Assembly: GCF_900177515.1 (NCBI RefSeq)
Contig: NZ_FXAK01000007.1
Location: 1,596,501 to 1,660,500 of the forward strand
DNA length: 64,000 bases
Source of the DNA: Azospirillum oryzae
GTDB taxonomy: Bacteria > Pseudomonadota > Alphaproteobacteria > Azospirillales > Azospirillaceae
Direction: 5' to 3'
Shown in pieces: positions 50,892 to 60,806 of this stretch (position 1 is the stretch's first letter; every line of letters starts with the position of its first letter). The notes under the pieces were generated by a model. It saw nothing but the letters and a program-made list of their open reading frames with translations. It did no database searches and was not told where the DNA came from. The position numbers and the translations under genes were made by a program.

Positions 50892-52910
50892 TTAGAACGC
50901 CTGCCCCAGGCTGAGATACAACTGCCAGCGCGCGTCGCCGCTGGCGGGATTGAGGGGAATGCCGACATCGACGCGCAGCGGGCCGAAGTCGGTGTAGTAG
51001 CGCAGGCCCAGTCCGGCGCCGACGCGCAGAGGCTCGCTGAAGTCGGGATAGGCCGAATCATAGACCGTGCCGGCATCGACGAAGGGCACGAGGCCGATGC
51101 TCTCCGTCACCTTGATGCGCAGTTCCGCGCCGATCTCGAACAGCGACCGGCCACCGACCGGATCGTCGTAGCGGTCGCGCGGCCCCGCCTTCTGGAAGCC
51201 GTAGCCGCGGACCGACCCGCCGCCGCCGGCATAGAAGCGGTGGTCGGGCGGGATGTCCGACAGCGAGGTGCCGAGGATGCTGCCCAGCCCGATCCGCGCC
51301 GCGGCGACATAGCGCCCATCGTTGCCGAGATCGTAATAGGTGGAGCCGTTGAACAGCACGGAGGTGAAGGGCGACTCGGTATCCCCGCCCACCGGGAACC
51401 AGGGAGTCACCTGCAGCGAAGCCCGCTGACCGGAGGTGGGGTTCAGCAGATTGTCGGTGCCGTTCCAGGCCGCCCCCAGCGGCACGCCGATGAAGGAGGT
51501 CTGATAGGTCATGTCCTCCGTCCGCACCCGGCCGCGCTCCCCGGTCAGGCCATAGCTGACGGTCAACTGGTCGGTCAGCGGCCGTTCCAGCTTGACCGTC
51601 AGTTCCGACGCGACGCGGCTGTAGGCCGGCGGCTGGTCGTTCACCACGGCGAAATTGACCACCAGCGACTGTTTCACCGCCAGGAAGTCGGGTTTGCGGA
51701 AATTGACGCTGAAACGCAGGTCCGGCAGGTCGTTGCCCTTGCTCGACGTGCCGCCGGACGATCCGGCGACACGCCCGACATCGACGCCGACGCGCAGTTG
51801 CTCCGCCCCGCCGAACAGATTGCGGTGCCCCCAATAGGCGTTGGCACCCAACCCGTCCTGCGTCGAAAAGGTGACGCCGCCGCCGATGAAGCGGCGCTTG
51901 CGCTCGCTGACCGTGACGATCACCGGGGTCACGCCGTCCGGCCCCGGCTCGTCCGCCATCCGCACGCGGACGGTGTCGAAGACCTGAAGCGCGGCGATGT
52001 CCTGCCGCGCCCGGTCGGTGGCGGCGGGATCGAAAACCTGCCACTCCTTCCAGGCGAGGCGCCCGCGCACCAGATCCTCGTCGACCTTCTCCAACCCTTC
52101 GATTCGGGTGGCGCCATAGCGGGTCAGCGGGCCGGGATCGACGGTGTAGGCGACATCCATCGTGCGGTCGGAATGGTCGACCACCACCTCGCGGTCCGAC
52201 GCCTTGGCGAAGGCATAGCCGCGCTTGGTCAGCCGGCCGACCAGCTCCGATTCGGCGTCCAGCACCTTCTGCGCCACGGCCGGAGCACCGGCGGCGAGGC
52301 CGAGGTCGTCGGTCGCGACCTCCTTCGGCAGGGTCGAACCGTTGGCGCCGCGCACCGTCACCGTCTTGATGTGGTAGAGCGGCCCCGGCGTCACCGCGAC
52401 GGTCACCTTGACCGGCGGCGCCTCTCCCCCGGCGGGCAGGGTGCCGGACGCGGCCGGGTCCTCGATGCGGATGTCCAGCTTCGCGTCGTAATAGCCGGCG
52501 GAGCGCAGCGCCGTCTGCAGACGGTCGCGGTCGCTGTCGGCCCGCCGTTCCAGCCCGATCAGCGAGGGCGGATGATCGTCCTTCAACTCCACCAGGGTGG
52601 AGGCGTCGCGCAACGTGCCGCGCAGCCCGTCATCCTCGACGCCGGTGATGTCCACCTCATAGGTGATGCCGGCCGGCCGCACCTCCTCATCCGGCGACGC
52701 GCTCTCCGGCGGCGCACCCTGCGGCGGCACCGCAGGCACGGCGCCGGGGATGCTGTCGGGAGGCGAATCCTGGGCATGCCCGGCACTTGCCGGCCCCAGC
52801 ATCAGCAGGGCGGCGACCAGCGGAGCGGCGATGGGGGCCTTGAGCGGCACGGCTGCAATCCTCGTTGCGGCGGCCGCGCGGCGGCGGGAAGCGGAAGCGA
52901 AGCGGATCAT
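50892..52910 (-). CDS. tamA: Translocation and assembly module protein TamA
   Basis: A 672-residue BamA-family outer-membrane protein. After a signal region (LVAALLMLGPASAGHA) come POTRA domains (about 75-330; GITYEVDITGVEDDGLRGTLRDASTL, RLQTALRSAGYYDAKLDIRIED, VTPGPLYHIKTVTVRG) and a 16-strand barrel with RRFIGGGVTFSTQDGLGANAYWGHRNLFGGAEQL and a final-strand FDAG motif (LVPFVDAGTVYD), ending WQLYLSLGQAF. The ATG at 52910 follows GGGGACG. It is the upstream partner of tamB and divergent from bipA. Confidence 0.92.
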   Translation of the reverse strand: MIRFASASRRRAAAATRIAAVPLKAPIAAPLVAALLMLGPASAGHAQDSPPDSIPGAVPAVPPQGAPPESASPDEEVRPAGITYEVDITGVEDDGLRGTLRDASTLVELKDDHPPSLIGLERRADSDRDRLQTALRSAGYYDAKLDIRIEDPAASGTLPAGGEAPPVKVTVAVTPGPLYHIKTVTVRGANGSTLPKEVATDDLGLAAGAPAVAQKVLDAESELVGRLTKRGYAFAKASDREVVVDHSDRTMDVAYTVDPGPLTRYGATRIEGLEKVDEDLVRGRLAWKEWQVFDPAATDRARQDIAALQVFDTVRVRMADEPGPDGVTPVIVTVSERKRRFIGGGVTFSTQDGLGANAYWGHRNLFGGAEQLRVGVDVGRVAGSSGGTSSKGNDLPDLRFSVNFRKPDFLAVKQSLVVNFAVVNDQPPAYSRVASELTVKLERPLTDQLTVSYGLTGERGRVRTEDMTYQTSFIGVPLGAAWNGTDNLLNPTSGQRASLQVTPWFPVGGDTESPFTSVLFNGSTYYDLGNDGRYVAAARIGLGSILGTSLSDIPPDHRFYAGGGGSVRGYGFQKAGPRDRYDDPVGGRSLFEIGAELRIKVTESIGLVPFVDAGTVYDSAYPDFSEPLRVGAGLGLRYYTDFGPLRVDVGIPLNPASGDARWQLYLSLGQAF

Positions 52911-53035
52911 CGTCCCCAATGTAAGGTCCAATGATGCATGGCTCCATCCCGGAAATTCGCGTTAGGCCAAACGGCACGGCGCTTGCGTTTTTGCTGAATA
53001 TCCATATATTGCGCCGCAACAGTTTCCCCGACAGC

Positions 53036-53072
53036 GCCCACCGATCTTCTTCGGCGGGCCTTTTTGTTGTTT
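53036..53072 (+). terminator. Terminator-like hairpin in the bipA leader
   Basis: A 9-bp stem with one mismatch (53036-53044 with 53051-53059) and a 6-base loop, followed by TTTTTGTTGTTT. It lies between an AT-rich promoter region (TATATT at 53005-53010) and the bipA start at 53121. Confidence 0.65.
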
Positions 53073-53120
53073 GTGGCAAGGTGCTGCGTGTCGGGGGTGC
53101 CATTGCGAGACCAAGGCTCC

Positions 53121-54947
<1,827 letters not shown>

Positions 54948-54975
54948 TAACGGTTCGCATATAGTGTAGAGTACC

Positions 54976-55020
54976 GGCGGCGCTTGCCCCCTCCAGGGAG
55001 CAGGCGCCGCCTTCTTTTTG
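54976..55020 (+). terminator. typA terminator
   Basis: An 8-bp stem GGCGGCGC/GCGCCGCC (54976-54983 with 55004-55011), with inner pairing, followed by TTCTTTTTG. Confidence 0.85.
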
Positions 55021-55057
55021 TCCCCCTTCTTATGAACCGTTGCGAGGATGTTTCCGC

Positions 55058-56731
55058 ATGGCGATGGCGACCGACGCGAAGTCACCCGGCTCCCCGTCCT
55101 TCTCCCCCGGTCGCCTGTGGTCACGCATCGGCCCGACCGGCCTGTTCGCCCTGATCCTCGCGCTGCTGATCGCCCTGCCGATCCTCGCGGTCTTCGTCCA
55201 GTCGGCCGGCGTCTCCACCGACCTGTGGGGGCACATGGCGCGGACGGTGCTTCCGGGCTATATTCTCAACACGCTGATCCTGCTGGGCATCGTCGGCGTC
55301 GTCACGCTGGTGACCGGCGTCGCCTGCGCCTGGACCGTCACCATGCACGACTTCCGCGGGCGCGGAGTCCTGCAATGGCTGCTGCTGCTGCCGTTGGCCA
55401 TGCCGGCCTATGTGCTGGCCTACACCTACACCGACTTCCTGCAATATGCCGGACCGCTGCAGTCCTTCCTGCGCGCCAGCTTCGGCTGGCGGCGCGGCGA
55501 CTACTGGTTTCCGGAGATCCACACCGCCTGGGGCGCCGGGTTGGTGCTGTCGTCGGTGCTGTATCCTTACGTCTATGTGCTGACCCGCGCCGCCTTCCTT
55601 GAACAGTCGGTCTGCGTGCTGGAGGCCAGCCGGACGCTGGGCTGCACCGCCTTCGGCGCCTTCCGCCGCGTGGCGCTGCCGCTGGCCCGCCCGGCACTGG
55701 TGGCCGGCGTCGGCTATGCCCTGATGGAGACGCTGGCCGACTTCGGCGCGGTCCGCTATTTCGGCATCGATACCTTCACCGTCGGCATCTACCGCACGTG
55801 GTTCGCACTGGGCGACCCGGCCGCAGCGGCACAACTGGCCGCCGTCCTGCTGCTGGTGGTGCTGGCGCTGGTGGGTCTGGAGCGGCTGTCACGCGGCAAG
55901 ATGCGCTTCCACCAGACCACCGGCCGCTACCGCGCCCTGCCCGCCCCGCGCCTGTCGTCCCGCGGCACGGTGCTGGCCTGGATCGTCTGCCTGACGCCGG
56001 TGCTGTTCGGCTTCCTGCTGCCGGGGGCGGTGCTGATCCGCATGATCCTGCGCGGCGGCACCGAACTGACCCTCGCCCGCTTCACCGACCTGACGGTGAA
56101 CACCTTCATCCTCGGCGGCAGCGGCGCGCTGCTGGTGGTCACGGTGGCGCTGATGGTGATCCATGGCGTGCGCCATGACCGCAGCGGTCTCGCCACCAGC
56201 GCCGCGCGCCTCGCCTCGCTCGGCTACGCCACGCCGGGCACGGTGATCGCCGTCGGCATCCTCATCACCGTCGGGCTGACGCGCGACTGGACCGGCTGGC
56301 CGATGGGCGCCATCCTCGGCACCACCATCGCCGGCATCCTCTATGGCTACCTGATCCGCTTCTTCGTCGTCGCCTATGGGCCGCTGGAGTCCGGATTCGC
56401 CAAGATCGGCCCGAATCTGGAGGGCGCCGCCCGCTCGCTCGGCCACACGCCGCTGCAGGTGCTGCGCCGGGTCCATCTGCCGCTGCTGCGCCCCAGCCTG
56501 CTCAGCGCCGCCATGCTGGTGTTCGTCGACATCACCAAGGAGCTGCCGGCGACGATGATCCTGCGGCCCTTCAACTTCGACACGCTGGCGATCGAAGCCT
56601 TCCGCATGGCCTCCACCGAGCGGTTGGACGACGCCGCCCTGCCCGCGCTGGTGATCGTGCTGGTCGGGCTGGCGCCGGTCATCTATCTGAGCCGCACCAT
56701 CGCCGCGTCGCGGCCGGGACACCAGGGTTAA
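55058..56731 (+). CDS. fbpB: Ferric iron ABC transporter permease
   Basis: A 557-residue fused permease with about 12 helices and two BPD_transp_1 modules, as in FbpB/FutB. The two EAA loops read EASRTLGCTAFGAFRRVALPLARPAL and EGAARSLGHTPLQVLRRVHLPLLRPSLL. It should work with FbpA (binding protein) and FbpC (ATPase), whose genes lie at 62756-64000 on the other strand. GAGGA precedes the ATG at 55058. The split arrangement is unusual. Related permeases for thiamine or sulfate are possible but fit less well. Confidence 0.87.
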   Translation: MAMATDAKSPGSPSFSPGRLWSRIGPTGLFALILALLIALPILAVFVQSAGVSTDLWGHMARTVLPGYILNTLILLGIVGVVTLVTGVACAWTVTMHDFRGRGVLQWLLLLPLAMPAYVLAYTYTDFLQYAGPLQSFLRASFGWRRGDYWFPEIHTAWGAGLVLSSVLYPYVYVLTRAAFLEQSVCVLEASRTLGCTAFGAFRRVALPLARPALVAGVGYALMETLADFGAVRYFGIDTFTVGIYRTWFALGDPAAAAQLAAVLLLVVLALVGLERLSRGKMRFHQTTGRYRALPAPRLSSRGTVLAWIVCLTPVLFGFLLPGAVLIRMILRGGTELTLARFTDLTVNTFILGGSGALLVVTVALMVIHGVRHDRSGLATSAARLASLGYATPGTVIAVGILITVGLTRDWTGWPMGAILGTTIAGILYGYLIRFFVVAYGPLESGFAKIGPNLEGAARSLGHTPLQVLRRVHLPLLRPSLLSAAMLVFVDITKELPATMILRPFNFDTLAIEAFRMASTERLDDAALPALVIVLVGLAPVIYLSRTIAASRPGHQG

Positions 56732-56747
56732 GCTCCGGGGATCACGT

Positions 56748-58643
56748 TCAGGCGGCGTCGTTCCGGCTTTCCACCCGTTCCTCGTGGTTCGGTTCAGGCA
56801 GTGGCAGCGCCTCCTGCCGGCGTGCCCGAAGCTTCTCGCGCTCCTTCCAGCGCCGGAAGGAGTGCTTGATCCACCAGCCGCGCAGCCGCCCGCCGACATC
56901 GGCGATCCGCTGATAGAGCGGCCGGCGCCGGCTGGTTACGCGGGCCGGCTCCAGCGCCATGCCGACGGAGGTGATGGTGTCGTCCTCCATGTCGCGCACG
57001 ATCAGTTCGACCCCGCCCATGCGCACCCGGTCGCCAAGTTCGCAGGAGCCGCCGAACTCGTTGCGCAGCAGGTCCCTCAAGGTCAAACGGGCGTTCGGCA
57101 GCGACAGCGGCAGCCCGTACATCTCGGCGATCTGCTCCACCGTCGCGTCGGGGCTCAACACCAGATCGCCGTAGAACTCCCGGTCATTCTGGTCGAGCGC
57201 CCGGCTGCCGCCATAGAGCCTGTCGATCAGCGGCAGCCGGTGCTGTGGCGTGAACAGATAGACATGGTCGCCGGGCTGCAGCGGCTTCGCCTTGTGCAGC
57301 GGCACCACCGCGCCCGACCGGATGACCAGCGACGGCTTGGCCCAGCGCGGCATGCGCTGCCCACGGGCCGCCGGGCTCTTGGCATGGACGGTATAGGCCA
57401 CCAGCTCCTGATCGGCATTGCCGGGAAGCTCAAGCTCCACACGCTCCACCGGGCCGCGGCGCGGCGGGACGATCAGCTCCAGCGCCCGCGCCATCGTGCC
57501 GATGGTCCAGCCCTGCACCAGCAGCGAGACGACCACGACGACGAAGGCGGTGTTGAAGATCAGCTGGCCGTTCTCCAGCCCGCCCAGCACCGGCACCAGC
57601 GCCAGCAGGAGCGATACCGCCCCGCGCAGGCCGACCCAGGCGATGAAGCTGGTTTCCCGAACCGAGAATCGGAAGGGCAGCAGGCACATCCACACCGCGG
57701 CCGGACGGGCGACCAGGATCAGCACCGCCGCCACCCCCAGCGCCGGCAGGATCATGCCGGCGAACTCCCGTGGCGTGGCGAGCAGCCCCAGCATCACGAA
57801 CATGACGATCTGGCTGAGCCAGGTCAGCCCGGAATGGAAGCGCCGCAGGTCCAGCGCCCCGCGCAGTCTGACATTGCCGGCATAGAGCCCGGCGGCATAG
57901 ACGGCCAGATAGCCGCTGCCGCCCAGCACGTTGGTGACTGCGAAGATGAACAGGGCGAAGGTCAGCGTCACCACCGGGTTCAGCCCGGATTCGAAATTCG
58001 CCTTGTTGATAAAGGCGACCAGCAGCCAGCCGCCGGCCAGTCCCATCACCCCGCCCAGGGCGAACGCAAGAACCAGCTCGCCAACGATGGCGACGGGCGA
58101 GGCCAGACCGTGGGTCGCCGCCTCCACCAGCAGGATGGTCAGCATGATGGCGACCGGATCGTTGCTGCCCGATTCGATTTCAAGCGTGGAGCGGACGCGG
58201 TCGCGGAGCGTGATGCCGCCGACGCGCAGCAGGAAGAACACCGCCGCAGCGTCGGTGGAACTGCAGGCCGCCCCCACCAGCAGCGCCTCGGTCCACTCCA
58301 GACCCAGCAGCCAATGGGCGGCGACGCCCACCACTCCGGTCGTCACCGCCACGCCGATGGTTGCCAGCGTCATCGCCGGCCAGGCCGCGGCCTTGTAGCT
58401 GGCGAGCTTGGTGTCGAACCCGCTCTCGAAAAGGATCACCGCCAGCGCCATCGACCCGATCAGGAAGGCGGAACCGGCATCGTTGAAAGCGATCTGGCCG
58501 ATCCCATCCTCGCCGGCCAGCAGGCCGATGCCGAGGAAGATCAGCAGCAACGGCGCACCGACCCGCAAAGCGAGGTAGCTGGTCAGCACGCTGACGATCA
58601 GCAGGGTGGATCCGATGAGGATGATGTAGCTGACCGCCTCCAT
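56748..58643 (-). CDS. Potassium/proton antiporter (CvrA/NhaP2 type)
   Basis: A 631-residue CPA1-type antiporter with about 13 helices (VSYIILIGSTLLIVSVLTSYLALRVGAPLLLIFLGIGLLAGEDGIG, SSTDAAAVFFLLRV, SNDPVAIMLTILLVEAA with the ion-site Asp). A TrkA-C-like domain follows (AKPSLVIRSGAVVPLHKAKPLQPGDHVYLFTPQ), then a CorC/HlyC-like domain (GSCELGDRVRMGGVELIVRDMEDDTITSVGMAL) and a basic tail. This layout is typical of K+/H+ antiporters that protect against excess potassium or alkaline stress. It is convergent with fbpB, with 16 bases between stops. Confidence 0.9.
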   Translation of the reverse strand: MEAVSYIILIGSTLLIVSVLTSYLALRVGAPLLLIFLGIGLLAGEDGIGQIAFNDAGSAFLIGSMALAVILFESGFDTKLASYKAAAWPAMTLATIGVAVTTGVVGVAAHWLLGLEWTEALLVGAACSSTDAAAVFFLLRVGGITLRDRVRSTLEIESGSNDPVAIMLTILLVEAATHGLASPVAIVGELVLAFALGGVMGLAGGWLLVAFINKANFESGLNPVVTLTFALFIFAVTNVLGGSGYLAVYAAGLYAGNVRLRGALDLRRFHSGLTWLSQIVMFVMLGLLATPREFAGMILPALGVAAVLILVARPAAVWMCLLPFRFSVRETSFIAWVGLRGAVSLLLALVPVLGGLENGQLIFNTAFVVVVVSLLVQGWTIGTMARALELIVPPRRGPVERVELELPGNADQELVAYTVHAKSPAARGQRMPRWAKPSLVIRSGAVVPLHKAKPLQPGDHVYLFTPQHRLPLIDRLYGGSRALDQNDREFYGDLVLSPDATVEQIAEMYGLPLSLPNARLTLRDLLRNEFGGSCELGDRVRMGGVELIVRDMEDDTITSVGMALEPARVTSRRRPLYQRIADVGGRLRGWWIKHSFRRWKEREKLRARRQEALPLPEPNHEERVESRNDAA

Positions 58644-58762
58644 ATGCCCCGCACGCCGTTCGCATCAGGCCGCCATCCGGCGGAACTCCTTGATTTTGAC
58701 GGCAACCTTCCACATCCGCAAGGCGTAGGACCTGAAGGCGGTCATTCGGATAGGCTGTACGC

Positions 58763-59269
58763 TTACGACATCAGCCTCCAGCTTCCGTCAGGCTGGCGGC
58801 AGGCGGTGCCGCGCGCGACCTCGGTCTTGCCGTCGATCACGACCGTATGGTTGTAGTCGCGGCAGGTCTGACCGTTGCTGCCCTGATAGGTCTTCACCGG
58901 CTGAATGGTGCCGCGGTTGCCGGATTCCGGGTTGTTCCAGGTGATGGTCTGGTTGTTGGCGACCGCCCGCTCCTCCGCGTCCGACGCGCGGTTCTGGTCG
59001 GCCGCGGTGAAGTGCCTGGCCAGCTGCTGGCCGGCATAGGCGCCCACCAGCGTGCCGATTGCGGTGGTCGCCAGCTTGCCGGCCCCGCCGCCGAAGCGGG
59101 AGCCCAGCAACCCGCCGGCCACGGCGCCGCCCAGCGTGCCGACGGTCTCCGACGTGTTCATGCCGCCGATGCCGCCCATTCCGCCATTGGGGTTCTGGCA
59201 GGCGGCCAGCGACAGGGCCGCGGTGGCGGCCAGGGCGGTTGTGCGCAAATGTTTGGTGATGGACCGCAT
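58763..59269 (-). CDS. 17-kDa surface antigen-like lipoprotein
   Basis: A 168-residue lipoprotein with LAAC lipobox (Cys24 in ALSLAACQNP), a glycine-zipper segment (VGTLGGAVAGGLLGSRFGGGAGKLATTAIGTLVGAYAGQQL) and the conserved end GTIQPVKTYQGSNGQTCRDYNHTVVIDGKTEVARGTACRQPDGSWRLMS of the Rickettsia 17-kDa antigen/RT0821 family. It should sit in the outer membrane; role unknown. A perfect EcfG-type promoter lies just upstream, suggesting general stress control. Confidence 0.9.
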   Translation of the reverse strand: MRSITKHLRTTALAATAALSLAACQNPNGGMGGIGGMNTSETVGTLGGAVAGGLLGSRFGGGAGKLATTAIGTLVGAYAGQQLARHFTAADQNRASDAEERAVANNQTITWNNPESGNRGTIQPVKTYQGSNGQTCRDYNHTVVIDGKTEVARGTACRQPDGSWRLMS

Positions 59270-59312
59270 GGTCGTTCCCCCGTTTTAAACGTTGCATGGT
59301 TAAAGTCCGGAC

Positions 59313-59337
59313 AACGCTTGAAGGGGGAAGAGGTTCC
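59313..59337 (-). promoter_or_regulatory. EcfG (general stress) promoter of the 17-kDa antigen gene
   Basis: The minus strand carries GGAAC (59337-59333), exactly 16 bases, then CGTT (59316-59313). Transcription would start near 59306, 37 bases before the lipoprotein ATG. Confidence 0.68.
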
Positions 59338-59432
59338 ATCCGGAAGTATCAGAACGAAAGATCAGGGGACGATGGAAGCAAAATGCATCGTCGCGTGTTT
59401 AGACACCGAACAGTCAACACGAGGAGGGTTGC

Positions 59433-59615
59433 ATGATGTCCCGTTTGCGTCTGATCGGTGCGGTGTTCGCGCTTCTTTCCGTCACTGCCTGCTCGACTGG
59501 CGGCGTGGTCGGCGGTGCGGCCGGTGCGGCCGGCGGTTACGCGGTGGACGGCACCCGCGGCGCCGTGATCGGCGGCCTGGGCGGTGCGGCGCTGGGCACC
59601 GCAATCGACCACTAA
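59433..59615 (+). CDS. Small glycine-zipper lipoprotein
   Basis: A 60-residue protein, MMSRLRLIGAVFALLSVTAC followed by a short Gly/Ala-rich glycine-zipper segment (STGGVVGGAAGAAGGYAV, then GTRGAVIGGLGGAALGTAI). The VTAC lipobox (Cys20) predicts lipidation. GGAGG stands 5 bases before the ATG. It resembles osmotically inducible small lipoproteins. It is divergent from the 17-kDa antigen gene. Confidence 0.75.
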   Translation: MMSRLRLIGAVFALLSVTACSTGGVVGGAAGAAGGYAVDGTRGAVIGGLGGAALGTAIDH

Positions 59616-59623
59616 GAAGCCTG

Positions 59624-60631
59624 TCAGTCCCGCCCCTGCCCGCGCATCGATTCGCGCGGGCCGGTGGCGAAGACGGCAAGCGCGTCGTGCAGATCGGGCA
59701 GGACGCGCTCCACCGCCGCCTCACCCTCGCGGATGCAGTCGTCGGCACGGTCGAACTCGGTCAGACCGATATGGCCAAGCCGCGGCACGATGTGGACGTC
59801 CGGCGGGTCGCCGGCCAGCCGCGACCGGGTGATGCGGTCGGTGACGATGCCCAGCGACGAGACCATCACGCCGAACAGGCTCGGCCCCTCATAGTCGCGG
59901 CGGAAGATGCGGCGGGTCAGGGCGCCGATCCCGCTGAATGGCCGCTGGCCCGGCGTCTCGTCCTCCACCAGCTTCAGCAGGTCGAAACCGGCGGCGGTCG
60001 GTACGCTGGCGCCCGGCTTTCGCGCCTTGCCCAGGATGTCGCCGGACAGGTTGACGGCGATCACCATCTGCGCGCCCAACGCCCGGCAGGCCGACACCGG
60101 CACCGGGTTGACCAGGGCGCCGTCGATCATCCAGCGCCCGTCGATGGACACCGGCGGGAACACCCCCGGCAGCGAGAAGGACGCCCGCATGGCGTCGACA
60201 AGCTCGCCCCGCTGCAGCCAAACCTCATGGCCGGTCACCAGATCGGTGGTGACGGCGGCATAGGGGCAAGGCAGTTCCTCGATCCGCACGTCGCCGAGAT
60301 GCAGGCGCAGTTCCGCCAGCAGCCGGTCGCCGCCGATCAGCCCGCCGCCCTGGCGCAGCCGCAAATCCAGATAGCCGACGATCTTCATCCGGGTCAGCGT
60401 GCGCACCCACTCTTCCAGCGTGTCGAGCTTTCCCGCCAGATGGACGCCGCCGACCAGCGCCCCGACCGACGAGCCGCAGACGATGTCGGCCTCGATCCCA
60501 TAGCGCTTCAGCGCCCGCAGCACCCCGATATGCGCCCAGCCGCGCGCCACCCCGCCGCCCAGCGCGAGGCCGATGCGCGGGCGCCGCGCACCGTTGCTAA
60601 GTCCGCCGTTGAGGCCAAATCCGTTCGGCAT
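59624..60631 (-). CDS. Patatin-like phospholipase
   Basis: A 335-residue serine lipid hydrolase of the patatin/RssA group. Visible: the oxyanion motif RIGLALGGGVARGWAHIGVL, the nucleophile elbow GSSVG in DIVCGSSVGALVGG, and the catalytic Asp in MIDGALVNPVPVSACRALG. The start is the ATG at 60631, with a purine-rich AGGGGAAGAGGAG upstream; the longer frame to 60826 overlaps the divergent exporter gene. It has no signal peptide. The substrate is unknown. Confidence 0.88.
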   Translation of the reverse strand: MPNGFGLNGGLSNGARRPRIGLALGGGVARGWAHIGVLRALKRYGIEADIVCGSSVGALVGGVHLAGKLDTLEEWVRTLTRMKIVGYLDLRLRQGGGLIGGDRLLAELRLHLGDVRIEELPCPYAAVTTDLVTGHEVWLQRGELVDAMRASFSLPGVFPPVSIDGRWMIDGALVNPVPVSACRALGAQMVIAVNLSGDILGKARKPGASVPTAAGFDLLKLVEDETPGQRPFSGIGALTRRIFRRDYEGPSLFGVMVSSLGIVTDRITRSRLAGDPPDVHIVPRLGHIGLTEFDRADDCIREGEAAVERVLPDLHDALAVFATGPRESMRGQGRD

Positions 60632-60806
60632 GGGCACTCCTCTTCCCCTGGCGGCACCGGTGTTTGCGGCGCCGATCATCAGCAGGCTCGCACGAAACCG
60701 GTAAAGGAAGCCTGTAACCAGAGCGGGCGGCATCGCGTCGACCGGTGGACAAAGCCGAAGCCCATGGGCTAAGCCATCCCCAACGCACAAGAGATCGGAT
60801 GCGACC

